NCBI RefSeq assembly: GCF_000238055.2
Contig: NZ_KE148312.1
Location: 1,174,501-1,238,500, forward strand
Origin: Oribacterium parvum ACB1
GTDB lineage: Bacteria > Bacillota > Clostridia > Lachnospirales > Lachnospiraceae
Reading direction: 5' to 3'
DNA: 64,000 nt
Each line of letters opens with the position of its first letter. Within the stretch, counting starts at the first letter, position 1. The position numbers and the translations under genes were made by a program. Shown piece by piece: positions 42,431 to 50,965 of the stretch. Below the pieces are notes generated by a model, which did no database searches, was not told where the DNA came from, and was given only the letters and a program-made list of their open reading frames with translations.

Positions 42431-42472
42431 AAAACGGAATGCCAATCTAAAAGAAGAGGCATTCCGTTTTAT
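42431..42472 (+). terminator. Rho-independent terminator after the HMA gene
   Basis: AAAACGGAATGCC (42431-42443) pairs perfectly with GGCATTCCGTTTT (42458-42470) around a 14-base loop. It carries A and T runs on both sides, so it could work in both directions. Confidence 0.9.
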
Positions 42473-42545
42473 GGTAATCCGTCCATAATCATGGTAAAAT
42501 AGATGAGTTTGAAAGAGATGGAAAATCACGAAACGGAAGGACAAT

Positions 42546-43127
42546 ATGAGAGAAGAGCAAAAAGACTTTCATGTAGAAGACATCGAAGAAAAAAAGCCGG
42601 TAAAGCTGATTGAACGGAGTCTAAAATATAAGGGTTCCGTTTTGGAAGTGTATGATGACTATGTGGATGTGGGAGGGCACAAGACCCACTGGGATTTTAT
42701 TCATCATATGGGAGCCTCGGCCGTACTTCCGGTTCTTCCCGACGGGAAGATTCTTATGGTCAGGCAGTACAGACATGCTTTGGGCAGGTTTACCCTGGAG
42801 ATTCCTGCCGGAAAGAGGGACAGTGAAGATGAGGATTTTCTTCTTTGTGCGAAGAGAGAACTTTCCGAAGAAACGGGCTACAGCAGCGAAAACTGGGAGT
42901 TCCTACTCTATGTCAACACAACCGTTGCCTTTTTGGATGAAAAAATCGGCATCTATGTGGCAAGAGATTTGAAAAAGGGCGAACAACATTTTGATATCGA
43001 TGAAGAGATTTTCTTGGAAGAATGGGAACTTTCGGACCTGCAGGAATTAATTTATGCAGGGAAGCTTACGGACGGGAAGACGGTAGCGGCAATACAGAGC
43101 TATGCGGCAAAGTTTCGCAATGCGTAA
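42546..43127 (+). CDS. Nudix hydrolase, ADP-ribose pyrophosphatase type
   Basis: 193 residues. The Nudix box runs AGKRDSEDEDFLLC then AKRELSEETGY at about 92-115, matching Gx5Ex7REUxEExGU. The N-terminal GSVLEVYDDYV and the VRQYRHALGRFTLEIPAG stretch fit the NudF/YqkG subgroup that splits ADP-ribose to AMP and ribose-5-phosphate. Its neighbour apt salvages adenine to AMP, so both feed the adenylate pool, although a shared transcript is not proven. Confidence 0.92.
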   Translation: MREEQKDFHVEDIEEKKPVKLIERSLKYKGSVLEVYDDYVDVGGHKTHWDFIHHMGASAVLPVLPDGKILMVRQYRHALGRFTLEIPAGKRDSEDEDFLLCAKRELSEETGYSSENWEFLLYVNTTVAFLDEKIGIYVARDLKKGEQHFDIDEEIFLEEWELSDLQELIYAGKLTDGKTVAAIQSYAAKFRNA

Positions 43128-43244
43128 ATAGAAACGGAACTTTGTGCACAAGGACTCTTGCTTAATCACGCGGCAACGGCTTATAGGAGATAATCCTTGT
43201 CTGTTATTGGAGGTTCAGGCAAGAGATTAAGAAAAGAGGAGAGT

Positions 43245-43775
43245 ATGAAAAAAGAGCATTTGGCGGATTATGTTTTATCTATTCCGGATTTTCCGGAGAA
43301 GGGGATCATTTTCAGAGACATTACTTCCCTGATTCAGGATCCTGACGGTTTAAAAGATTCTGTGGACGGGCTCATTCGTTCGTTAGAGGGGATTGACTTT
43401 GACCTGGTCATCGGTTTGGAAAGCCGAGGCTTTATCTTCGGAACGGCAATTGCCTATGAGCTTCACAAAGGTTTTGTTCCGGTAAGAAAGAAAGGAAAGC
43501 TTCCCCGGGAGACGATTTCCGTTGCTTACGATCTTGAGTACGGAAAGGCGGAGGTGGAGATTCATAAGGACGCCATAAAGAAGGGAACAAAGGTGGTTAT
43601 CGTGGATGATCTCATTGCTACCGGAGGAACCCTGGAGGCCGCTTGTAAGCTTGTAGAAATGCTTGGCGGAGAAGTAGTGAAGATTTCCGTTGTGATGGAG
43701 CTTGCCGGCTTGGAGGGCAGGAAGAAGCTTTCCGGCTATAAATTGGAATCCTTGATCTGCTACGAAGGAAAATAG
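43245..43775 (+). CDS. apt: Adenine phosphoribosyltransferase
   Basis: 176 residues from the ATG at 43245, which has AAGAGGAG upstream; the open frame reaches back to 43197 but adds unlike residues. The enzyme joins adenine to PRPP to make AMP. Key stretches are IPDFPEKGIIFRDIT at 10-24, GLESRGFIFG near 60, the hood KGKLPRETISVAYDLEYG and the PRPP loop VVIVDDLIATGGTLEAA near 118-134. greA follows after 4 bp, suggesting one transcript. Confidence 0.96.
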   Translation: MKKEHLADYVLSIPDFPEKGIIFRDITSLIQDPDGLKDSVDGLIRSLEGIDFDLVIGLESRGFIFGTAIAYELHKGFVPVRKKGKLPRETISVAYDLEYGKAEVEIHKDAIKKGTKVVIVDDLIATGGTLEAACKLVEMLGGEVVKISVVMELAGLEGRKKLSGYKLESLICYEGK

Positions 43776-43779
43776 GGTC

Positions 43780-44283
43780 ATGTCTGAAGAATTAACGAAA
43801 GAAGATGTCCGAAAAATAGAAGAAGAGATTGTAAAGCGAAAGCTGGAGACGCGTCCGAAGCTGATAGAAGCGGTAAAAGAAGCAAGAGCGCAGGGGGATT
43901 TGTCCGAGAATTTTGAATATTATGCCGCAAAGCGGGAGAAGAATCAAAATGAATCCCGCATCCGTTACCTGGAGAGAATTCTGAAGTTTGCCAAGGTGAT
44001 TTCTACGGAGAGTAAGGACGGTGAAGTTGGAATCAATGATACGGTGACCCTGTTCTTTCCTGAGGAAGGAGAAGAGGAAGTCTATCGACTCGTGACTTCT
44101 ATACGCGGACAGTCCTTGGAGGGGAAAATCTCCAATATTTCCCCGCTGGGAAAGGCGATTGTCGGGAAGAGAGAGGGTGAAACGGTAGAGGTGAGACTCG
44201 AAACCGGCGCATCCTATACAGTTGAGATTCGGAAAATAGAAAAAACGGGAGAAAAAGAAGAAGAGGGCATCCGGAAATTCTAG
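43780..44283 (+). CDS. greA: Transcription elongation factor GreA
   Basis: 167 residues. The N-terminal coiled coil carries the GreA tip acidic region (AVKEARAQGDLSENFEYYAAK at about 30-50, with D39 and E42 equivalents), and the C-terminal FKBP-like domain has ISPLGKAIVGKREGETVEV. It makes stalled RNA polymerase cut its backtracked RNA. The end is a charged tail (EKEEEGIRKF) longer than usual. Only 4 bp separate it from apt. Confidence 0.95.
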   Translation: MSEELTKEDVRKIEEEIVKRKLETRPKLIEAVKEARAQGDLSENFEYYAAKREKNQNESRIRYLERILKFAKVISTESKDGEVGINDTVTLFFPEEGEEEVYRLVTSIRGQSLEGKISNISPLGKAIVGKREGETVEVRLETGASYTVEIRKIEKTGEKEEEGIRKF

Positions 44284-44299
44284 ATGCTCTCTTTTATTC

Positions 44300-44400
44300 T
44301 TAACAAGTATCGCACGCGCATCGTGCGATATGGTTTATAACAAGTGTCACACGCGAATTGTGCGGTATCTTGTATTATGAGTATCACACGCGAGGCGCAC
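44300..44400. repeat. Cluster of short GTATCG-type inverted repeats (family C)
   Basis: Three units of about 40 bp lie end to end between convergent greA and the CBS gene. They start TAACAAGTATCGCACGCG, TAACAAGTGTCACACGCG and GAGTATCACACGCG, each followed by a complementary GTGCGATAT, GTGCGGTATCTTG or GCGCACGGG arm. The first two could act as terminators. They are related to the repeats at 2413 and 14427. Confidence 0.75.
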
Positions 44401-44418
44401 GGGCTTTCGGATAGAAAA

Positions 44419-44883
44419 CTACCCTGTCAGAGAGGAATCCTCCACGGGGAAAGCCATGATGTCGCTATGCCCAAAGTTTTGGAAGTCTGCATGGCGATAG
44501 AGGTAGTTCATGATTTCCCTCCTCTTTACCATCCCGATAAAGTGCCCCAAGTCATCGACTACAGGCACAAAGTTTTGAGTTACAGCCCTATGTACCAAGC
44601 TTTCCATGGAACTGTTGATATCCACGGCTTCATAGTGCTTACACATGGGGATATCCTTTACCATGATTTTTTCCGCTTCCCGAAGGTCTAATTTCAACTG
44701 ATTTTTTATCTCCCAGAGCAAATCACCTTCTGTCAGAGTTCCGGCGAACTTTCCGTCCTTTGTTAAAACGGGAATAGAAGAATACCGATGATATTCCATT
44801 TTTTCCAGAGTGTTCCGCAGACTATCCTCTTCCTCCACATAAGCTACATCACACTTAGGAGTCATGAAGAACAAAATATTCAT
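44419..44883 (-). CDS. Two-CBS-domain protein
   Basis: 154 residues from the ATG at 44883. GGGAGG lies upstream, and the GTG at 44901 would place that site inside the gene. Two CBS modules fill the protein: FMTPKCDVAYVEEEDSLRNT with YSSIPVLTKDGKFAGTLTEGD, then IMVKDIPMCKHYEAVDINSS with NFVPVVDDLGHFIGMVKRRE. CBS pairs bind adenine nucleotides and usually act as regulatory domains. No catalytic domain is fused, so the partner is unknown. Confidence 0.88.
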   Translation of the reverse strand: MNILFFMTPKCDVAYVEEEDSLRNTLEKMEYHRYSSIPVLTKDGKFAGTLTEGDLLWEIKNQLKLDLREAEKIMVKDIPMCKHYEAVDINSSMESLVHRAVTQNFVPVVDDLGHFIGMVKRREIMNYLYRHADFQNFGHSDIMAFPVEDSSLTG

Positions 44884-45096
44884 AAAAGTGAAACCTCCCA
44901 CTTTTCATTCTCGTCTTCTTATATATCGACAAGATTCACAAAAATATACCTTTGCTCTAAGCATAAAAAGAAGATATGACAGAATTGTGACTGGAAGCTT
45001 AAAAAAGAAAAAAGAACTGCGATATTTTGAAAACTTATCCTTAGGAAAAGGATAGGGATGGCTATCTACTTAAAATACGAGTGAAATAGACTCATT

Positions 45097-45125
45097 TTGA
45101 CAAGGCTTAAGGAACAGAGTAAAAT
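45097..45125 (+). promoter_or_regulatory. Sigma-A promoter of the rel gene
   Basis: TTGACA at 45097-45102 and TAAAAT at 45120-45125 with a 17-bp spacer, 27 bp before the ATG. A small ACTCC/GGAGT hairpin lies in the short leader. Confidence 0.8.
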
Positions 45126-45152
45126 ACTCCTATATCAAAGAATGGAGTCATT

Positions 45153-47420
45153 ATGCTTTTAGACAAGAAGGAAGACCGACCCTTAGAAAGACCTAAGGAC
45201 AATACTCCACCTGAAGAGCTCTTGCAGATGCTTCTTGAAAATGTGCGTTCCTACCACCCTTCCGAAGACCTTTCCATGATTACGAAGGCATACGAAGTGG
45301 CGAAGGAGCAACATAAGGACCAGAAGAGAAAATCAGGGGAGCCATATATTATTCATCCCCTCTGCGTAGCCATCATCCTTGCCGACTTGGAAATGGATAA
45401 GGAAACGATTGCGGCAGGGCTTCTTCACGATGTGGTGGAAGACACCGGTATGACCTTAAAGGACCTGGAGGCGGAATTCAATCCGGATGTGGCAAGTCTT
45501 GTGGACGGTGTAACCAAGCTGACACAGTTGAATCTGAATTCCGACAAGGTGGAGATGCAGGCGGAGAATCTGCGGAAAATGTTCGTCTCCATGGCAAAGG
45601 ACATCCGTGTGATTATCATAAAACTTGCGGACCGTTTGCATAACTTAAGAACGCTGGAATACCAGAGTCCGGAAAAGCGAAAGGAGAAGGCGAGAGAGTC
45701 TTTGGAGATATACTCCCCTCTTGCGGATCGACTCGGTATCAGTAAGATTAAGATTGAGATGGACGATCTTTCTTTAAAGTACCTGGAGCCGGAAGTTTAT
45801 TATGACCTTGCGGATAAGGTGCACTTTAAGAGAGAGGCAAGAGAAGACCGGATCAACTCCATCGTGGAAGAGGTGCGGGAACATATAGAAGAAAGCGGTA
45901 TTGAAGCGAATATTAAGGGAAGAATCAAGCATTTCTTCTCGATATACAAGAAGATGGTGAATCAGAACAAGACCATAGACCAGATCTATGATCTTTTTGC
46001 GATTCGTATCATTGTGGAGACGGTGCGGGACTGCTATGCGGTGCTGGGGGTAATTCACAAGATGTACACTCCGATTCCGGGCCGTTTCAAAGACTATATC
46101 GCGATGCCCAAGCCCAATATGTATCAGTCTCTTCATACCACTGTTATCGGAAGAGACGGAGTGCCCTTTGAGATACAGATTCGTACCTATGAGATGCACA
46201 GAACCGCAGAGTTCGGTATTGCGGCGCATTGGAAGTACAAGGAGCAGGGCGGATCCAACGAGAAAGCCACGGAGACGGAGATGTCCAAGATGAAGTGGCT
46301 GCATGAGATTTTAGAGTGGCAAAAAGACGAGTCGGATTCCAAGGAATTTATGAACATGGTGAAGTCCGACCTCTCTCTCTTCAATGAAAATGTTTACTGC
46401 TTTACACCGACGGGAGATGTCAAAAACCTGCCGCAGGGCTCTACGCCGATTGACTTTGCTTATTCCATCCACTCTGCCGTGGGAAATAAGATGGTGGGGG
46501 CAAAGGTCAACGATAAGCTTGTTCCGATAGAGTACCAATTACAAAATGGAGACCGGGTAGACATCATCACCAGCCAAAACTCCAGGGGACCATCCAGAGA
46601 TTGGCTGAAAATTGTAAAGTCCACCCAGGCGAAAAATAAGATTAACCAATGGTTCAGACACGAGCAGAAGGATGAGAATCAGGATCGCGGTAAGGACCTT
46701 TTGGATAAATATGTGAAGGCTAAGGGGCTTTCCCTCCCGGAGTTGACCAAGCCCGAGTATATTGCGGCAGTTTTGCGCAGATACAGCTATAGAGACTGGG
46801 ACAGCGTGCTTGCGGCAGTGGGACGAGGCGGTATCAAAGAGTCACAGGTTATTTCGAAGCTTCTCGATGCAAAGCACAAGGCGGAAGACAAGAGTATTGA
46901 TGATAAGACGGTTTTAAAGAATATTGAAGATCTGACAAAGAAGCCGGAGGTAATCCGAAAGTCCAAGTCCGGTATCATTGTAAAGGGGATTCATGACCTT
47001 GCGGTACGCTATGCAAGATGCTGCAACCCTGTACCGGGAGACGAGGTGGTCGGCTTTGTGACAAGAGGACGAGGAATCACGGTTCACCGTACCGACTGCA
47101 TTAACATCATGGATTTATCTGAGGATGAGAAGGCACGCCGAATTGAGGTGGAGTGGGATAATAACCCCGGAAACGGAGAGAGCTATTCTACGGAATTACA
47201 GCTTTTTACCAACAACAGAATCGGCTTAATTGTAGACATTTCCAAGGTTTTAGCGGATGACAATATTGCGATACAGGGGATGAATACCCACTCCGCAAAG
47301 AACGGAAAGGTAACGATTCTTCTGTCCTTTGAGGTGCCGAACAGGGAGGTTTTGAATACAATCATAGGAAAGCTCAGAAAGATTCAGGGTGTTTATGAAA
47401 TAGAGAGAGGTAAGGGGTAA
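45153..47420 (+). CDS. rel: Bifunctional (p)ppGpp synthetase/hydrolase Rel
   Basis: 755 residues, full length for a long RSH protein. The HD hydrolase domain has HPLCVAIILADLEMD and GLLHDVVEDTG at about 68-102 and KLADRLHNLRTL near 155. The synthetase domain follows with KMYTPIPGRFKDYIAMPK and YQSLHTTVIG near 305-340, then TGS (CFTPTGDVKNLPQGSTPIDFAY near 425), the zinc-finger-like region with RYARCCNPVPGDE near 640 and the C-terminal ACT domain. Both catalytic halves look intact, so it should make and degrade the alarmone. The next gene starts at the base after the stop codon. Confidence 0.96.
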   Translation: MLLDKKEDRPLERPKDNTPPEELLQMLLENVRSYHPSEDLSMITKAYEVAKEQHKDQKRKSGEPYIIHPLCVAIILADLEMDKETIAAGLLHDVVEDTGMTLKDLEAEFNPDVASLVDGVTKLTQLNLNSDKVEMQAENLRKMFVSMAKDIRVIIIKLADRLHNLRTLEYQSPEKRKEKARESLEIYSPLADRLGISKIKIEMDDLSLKYLEPEVYYDLADKVHFKREAREDRINSIVEEVREHIEESGIEANIKGRIKHFFSIYKKMVNQNKTIDQIYDLFAIRIIVETVRDCYAVLGVIHKMYTPIPGRFKDYIAMPKPNMYQSLHTTVIGRDGVPFEIQIRTYEMHRTAEFGIAAHWKYKEQGGSNEKATETEMSKMKWLHEILEWQKDESDSKEFMNMVKSDLSLFNENVYCFTPTGDVKNLPQGSTPIDFAYSIHSAVGNKMVGAKVNDKLVPIEYQLQNGDRVDIITSQNSRGPSRDWLKIVKSTQAKNKINQWFRHEQKDENQDRGKDLLDKYVKAKGLSLPELTKPEYIAAVLRRYSYRDWDSVLAAVGRGGIKESQVISKLLDAKHKAEDKSIDDKTVLKNIEDLTKKPEVIRKSKSGIIVKGIHDLAVRYARCCNPVPGDEVVGFVTRGRGITVHRTDCINIMDLSEDEKARRIEVEWDNNPGNGESYSTELQLFTNNRIGLIVDISKVLADDNIAIQGMNTHSAKNGKVTILLSFEVPNREVLNTIIGKLRKIQGVYEIERGKG

Positions 47421-48059
47421 ATGTTGCAAGTAAAACGAATCTTAGTGGGAATCGTTGGGACAAACTGCTATATTGTTTATGACAAGGATACGAAGGAAGC
47501 GGTTGTGATTGATCCCGGTGCGGAGGAGGAAAGAATCATTTCCTTCATAGAAGAGGAGGGCTTAAAGCCGGAAGCGATTCTGCTCACCCACGGGCATTTC
47601 GATCATATTTTGGCGGTACCGGCACTTAGAGAGAAGTACAAGATCCCGTTATATGCAGCTAAAGAAGAGCGGGAAATGCTCGGAGACGGAGAACTGAATC
47701 TTTCCGGAAGAGATCCGGAGGACAGTGTGGAGATTAAGGAATTCATTCCTCTTCATGACGGGGAGGAACTGGAATTTCTTGGAAGGAAATGGAAAGTCAT
47801 CACAAGTCCGGGACACACTAAGGGCTCTGTCTGCTACTTTTTGGCAGGAGAAATTCCCTATCTTTTCAGTGGCGATACGCTCTTTTTGGAGTCCTACGGA
47901 AGAACGGATTTATTTAGCGGAAGCGAGAAGGACATTATCAAAAGTATACGAGAAAAGCTCTTTCTGCTTCCGGATGATACCTTGGTTTTTCCGGGGCATG
48001 AGGAAAGCACAACAATACGAAATGAAAAGAGCTATAATCCGGTTAATTTCTTTAAGTAA
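47421..48059 (+). CDS. MBL-fold metallo-hydrolase, glyoxalase II-like
   Basis: 212 residues. The metal motif is THGHFDHILAVPAL near 53-66 (HxHxDH), with TSPGHTKGSVCYFL near 128, SGDTLFLESYGRTDLFSG near 148 and FPGHEEST near 190. It belongs to the YcbL/glyoxalase II-like group that hydrolyses thioesters or related bonds. It starts immediately after the rel stop codon (TAAATG), so translation is likely coupled. In many Clostridia dtd stands between rel and this gene; here it is absent. Confidence 0.9.
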   Translation: MLQVKRILVGIVGTNCYIVYDKDTKEAVVIDPGAEEERIISFIEEEGLKPEAILLTHGHFDHILAVPALREKYKIPLYAAKEEREMLGDGELNLSGRDPEDSVEIKEFIPLHDGEELEFLGRKWKVITSPGHTKGSVCYFLAGEIPYLFSGDTLFLESYGRTDLFSGSEKDIIKSIREKLFLLPDDTLVFPGHEESTTIRNEKSYNPVNFFK

Positions 48060-48066
48060 ATTTTAT

Positions 48067-48272
48067 CAGGGCTGTAAAAAATCAAATTAATTCTTGAGCA
48101 ATATAGGTCTGAAATGGGGGCACGCTCTCGCTAGCTTCGCCTCGTAACGGATACTAAGCGAAAAACTGCGTTTCTCTTGTTTTTCGCAAGTATCGGGCTC
48201 AGACTACCCCCGCATTCAGACCTATATTGCCCAAAAATATTTATTATTGTGTTTTTTTTACAGTCCTTTTTT
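48067..48272 (+). repeat. Long imperfect palindrome, family B copy
   Basis: Arms AGGGCTGTAAAAAATCAAAT (from 48068) and TTTTTTTACAGTCCTTTTTT (to 48272) are complementary. Interior features are CAATATAGGTCTGAA/TTCAGACCTATATTG, GGGGGCACGCTCTCGCTAGC, CGGATACTAAGC...GCAAGTA and GGGCTCAGACTACCCC; here the ACCGAC after the inner hairpin is shortened. It lies after the MBL gene and ends in T6, so it may also terminate. Confidence 0.87.
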
Positions 48273-48320
48273 GAGTTCTTAAAGACGATCCTTTAAGGGA
48301 TGCAGAGTTTTATTTTGAAA

Positions 48321-48353
48321 GAGGAAAAGTGTATAAAATTTTCCTCTTTTTTT
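48321..48353 (+). terminator. Rho-independent terminator
   Basis: GAGGAAAA (48321-48328) pairs with TTTTCCTC (48339-48346) around a short AT loop, followed by TTTTTTT. It backs up the family B element after the rel-MBL transcript. Confidence 0.85.
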
Positions 48354-48418
48354 GTATTTATTTTTATAGGATTTCCCCTTTTCAAAATAGAGCTTTTGTC
48401 GTATGATAAGGAGCGAAA

Positions 48419-48465
48419 ACACAATATGTAGTGCAGAATCAAAAATTCAAAACAATATCATGTTC
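48419..48465 (+). promoter_or_regulatory. Pair of NrdR-box-like operators before nrdD
   Basis: ACACAATATGTAGTGC (48419-48434) and AAACAATATCATGTTC (48450-48465) both resemble the NrdR box ACAC(A/T)ATAT(A/T)TTGT-type palindrome. They start exactly 31 bp apart, the three-helical-turn spacing typical of NrdR sites. NrdR would repress nrdD when dATP/ATP signals are high. A -10-like TATGAT (48402-48407) lies just upstream. Confidence 0.7.
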
Positions 48466-48512
48466 ATTTTTGAAAACAAGGCTAAGTTATACATACAAGT
48501 TTAAGGATTCAT

Positions 48513-48547
48513 AAAGCCTGGAAAGATTGTCTTTTCCGGCTTTTTTT
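48513..48547 (+). terminator. Terminator-like hairpin in the nrdD leader (possible attenuator)
   Basis: AAAGCC(T)GGAAAGA pairs with TCTTTTCCGGCTTT and is followed by seven T, yet it lies only about 18 bp before the nrdD start and after the NrdR boxes. If nrdD is transcribed from the nearby promoter, RNA polymerase must pass this hairpin, so it may regulate by attenuation. Confidence 0.7.
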
Positions 48548-48564
48548 CACGGATAGGGGGAAAT

Positions 48565-50760
48565 ATGGAAACGGAAGTTTTACTCATGAAGAATGTCATT
48601 AAGCGGAATGGAAAAGAAGTAAAGTTTGATGTCTCAAAGATTGTTCATGCTATTGAGAAGGCCAATCATGAGGTAGATCCCATCTTTCAGTTAAACAGCT
48701 TCCAGATTCAGGCAGCTGCAGAGTCTGTGGTCAAGAAGATTCAGGCGAAAAGCTATGCTGTAAATGTTGAAGAGATTCAGGATATGGTAGAGACCGCCAT
48801 CATGGAGATGCGCGGCTATGAGGTGGCGCAGAAGTATGTTCGTTATCGTTATAAGAGAGAGATGGCGAGAAAGGCGAACTCCACGGACGACGATATCTTG
48901 GCACTCATTGATCAGGCCAATGAAGAGTTAAAGCAGGAAAACTCCAACAAGAACCCGGTTATCAACTCCACACAGAGAGACTATATGGCGGGAGAGGTTT
49001 CCAAGGATTTAACCAGGAGACTCTTACTTCCGGAAGATATTGTGCATGCCCATGAGGAAGGCATGATCCATTTTCATGATTCCGATTACTATGCGCAGAA
49101 GGAGCATAACTGTGACCTTATTAACTTGGAGGATATGCTTCAGAACGGAACCGTGATTTCCGAAACGATGATTGAGAAGCCGCACAGCTTCTTTACTGCC
49201 TGCAATGTAACCACACAGATTGTGGCACAGGTGGCTTCCAATCAGTACGGCGGACAGTCCTTTACGCTTTCCCACTTAGCGCCCTTTGTGGACATTTCCA
49301 GACAGAAGATAAGAGAAGCTGTCATCGAGGAGAGAAAAGAAACCGGTGAAAGCATGGATGAGGAAATCATCACTAAAATCGTGAACCGCCGCTTACGAGA
49401 AGAAATCAAGAGCGGTATCCAGACTATCCAGTATCAGCTGATTACCCTTATGACCTGTAATGGACAGGCTCCCTTTGTGACGATGTTTATGTACCTTGAT
49501 GAAGTGGAGAAGGGACCGGTACGGGATGACCTTGCCCTGATTATTGAAGAGGTGCTTCGACAGAGAATGCAGGGGGTGAAAAATGAAAAGGGCGTATGGA
49601 TTACCCCTGCTTTCCCGAAGCTCATTTACGTTTTGGATGAGGACAATATTTTTGAAAACTCTCCTTACTATTATTTGACCGAACTTTCCGCAAAGTGCAC
49701 GGCAAAGAGGATGGTGCCCGACTACATTTCCGCAAAGAAGATGAAGGAGTATAAGGGAGGAGACGTATATCCTTGTATGGGTTGCCGTTCCTTCCTTACG
49801 GAAGACAAAGAAGGACTCGGAGAAAACGGAAAGCATAAGTACTACGGTCGTTTTAATCAGGGTGTAGTAACCATCAATTTAGTGGATGTGGCTTGCTCTT
49901 CCGAGGGCGATATGGAGAAGTTCTGGGAGATTTTGGATGAGCGCCTCGCGCTTTGCCATAAGGCACTTCGTCTTCGTCATGAGAGACTCCTCGGCACGGT
50001 TTCCGATGTGGCACCGATTCTTTGGCAGTACGGCGCACTCGCAAGACTGAAGAAGGGAGAGACCATCGATAAGCTCCTCTTTAACAACTACAGCACCATT
50101 TCTCTCGGCTATGCAGGGCTTTACGAGATGTGTGTCCGTATGCTCGGTGTTTCTCATACGACAGAGCAGGGAAGAGAGTTCTCTTTAAAGGTTATGGAAA
50201 AGCTGAATGAGGCCTGCAAGACCTGGAGAGCGGCAGAGAATATCAGCTACTCCGTATACGGTACTCCTATGGAATCCACTACTTATAAGTTTGCAAAGGC
50301 TTTAAAGAAGCGCTTCGGGGAGATTCCCGGGGTGACGGACAAGAACTATATTACGAACTCCTACCATGTACACGTTTCGGAGAAAATCGATGCCTTCTCG
50401 AAGCTTTCCTTTGAGGCGGATTTCCAGAAGCTTTCTCCGGGCGGCGCAATCAGCTATGTGGAGGTACCGAATCTCCAAAACAACATTCCGGCGGTACTGA
50501 GCCTCATGAAGTTTATCTATGAGAACATCATGTATGCGGAGCTGAATACCAAGTCCGATTACTGCTGTGCCTGCGGCTTTGACGGAGAGATTCAGATTAT
50601 CGAAGACAGCTACGGCAAGCTCCAGTGGCGCTGCCCGAACTGCGGAAATACGAATCAGGAACAGCTTTCCGTGGCAAGAAGAACCTGCGGTTATATCGGA
50701 ACGCAGTTTTGGAATCAGGGGAGAACACAGGAGATAAAGGATCGGGTGTTGCACCTGTAG
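48565..50760 (+). CDS. nrdD: Anaerobic ribonucleoside-triphosphate reductase
   Basis: 731 residues. This class III glycyl-radical enzyme reduces NTPs to dNTPs without oxygen. An ATP-cone allosteric domain fills residues 1-95 (VIKRNGKEVKFDVSKIVHAI). The catalytic barrel includes GQAPFVTMFMYLDE and PCMGCRSFLTEDKE. The C terminus has the zinc cysteines CCACGFDGE and RCPNCGN and the radical loop RRTCGYIGTQFWNQGR. The ATG at 48565 has AGGGGGAAAT upstream. The activase nrdG follows 205 bp later, with a family B palindrome between the two. Confidence 0.96.
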   Translation: METEVLLMKNVIKRNGKEVKFDVSKIVHAIEKANHEVDPIFQLNSFQIQAAAESVVKKIQAKSYAVNVEEIQDMVETAIMEMRGYEVAQKYVRYRYKREMARKANSTDDDILALIDQANEELKQENSNKNPVINSTQRDYMAGEVSKDLTRRLLLPEDIVHAHEEGMIHFHDSDYYAQKEHNCDLINLEDMLQNGTVISETMIEKPHSFFTACNVTTQIVAQVASNQYGGQSFTLSHLAPFVDISRQKIREAVIEERKETGESMDEEIITKIVNRRLREEIKSGIQTIQYQLITLMTCNGQAPFVTMFMYLDEVEKGPVRDDLALIIEEVLRQRMQGVKNEKGVWITPAFPKLIYVLDEDNIFENSPYYYLTELSAKCTAKRMVPDYISAKKMKEYKGGDVYPCMGCRSFLTEDKEGLGENGKHKYYGRFNQGVVTINLVDVACSSEGDMEKFWEILDERLALCHKALRLRHERLLGTVSDVAPILWQYGALARLKKGETIDKLLFNNYSTISLGYAGLYEMCVRMLGVSHTTEQGREFSLKVMEKLNEACKTWRAAENISYSVYGTPMESTTYKFAKALKKRFGEIPGVTDKNYITNSYHVHVSEKIDAFSKLSFEADFQKLSPGGAISYVEVPNLQNNIPAVLSLMKFIYENIMYAELNTKSDYCCACGFDGEIQIIEDSYGKLQWRCPNCGNTNQEQLSVARRTCGYIGTQFWNQGRTQEIKDRVLHL

Positions 50761-50789
50761 ACTTTATTTCTGCGCATAAAATTATGCTT

Positions 50790-50936
50790 CCACATGATGT
50801 GTATATTGAAACAGGGGCACGCTCTCGCTAACCTCGCCACGTAGGGGATACTAAGCGAAAAACTGCATTTCATTTGTTTTTCGCAAGTACCCACGGGCTC
50901 AGATTACCCCTTATTTCAATATACACATCATTGTGG
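50790..50936 (+). repeat. Long imperfect palindrome, family B copy with unique arms, between nrdD and nrdG
   Basis: Outer arms TGATGTGTATATTGAAA (50795-) and TTTCAATATACACATCA (-50930) are perfectly complementary, and the flanking CCAC/GTGG pairs extend them. The core is GGGGCACGCTCTCGCTAACC, with inner pairing GGGGATACTAAGC...GCAAGTACCC and GGGCTCAGATTACCCC. Here GGG pairs with CCC where other copies have CGG with CCG, a compensatory change. Confidence 0.88.
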
Positions 50937-50965
50937 ATGTTTTTATCTTTTAGGGGAAGAAAACC

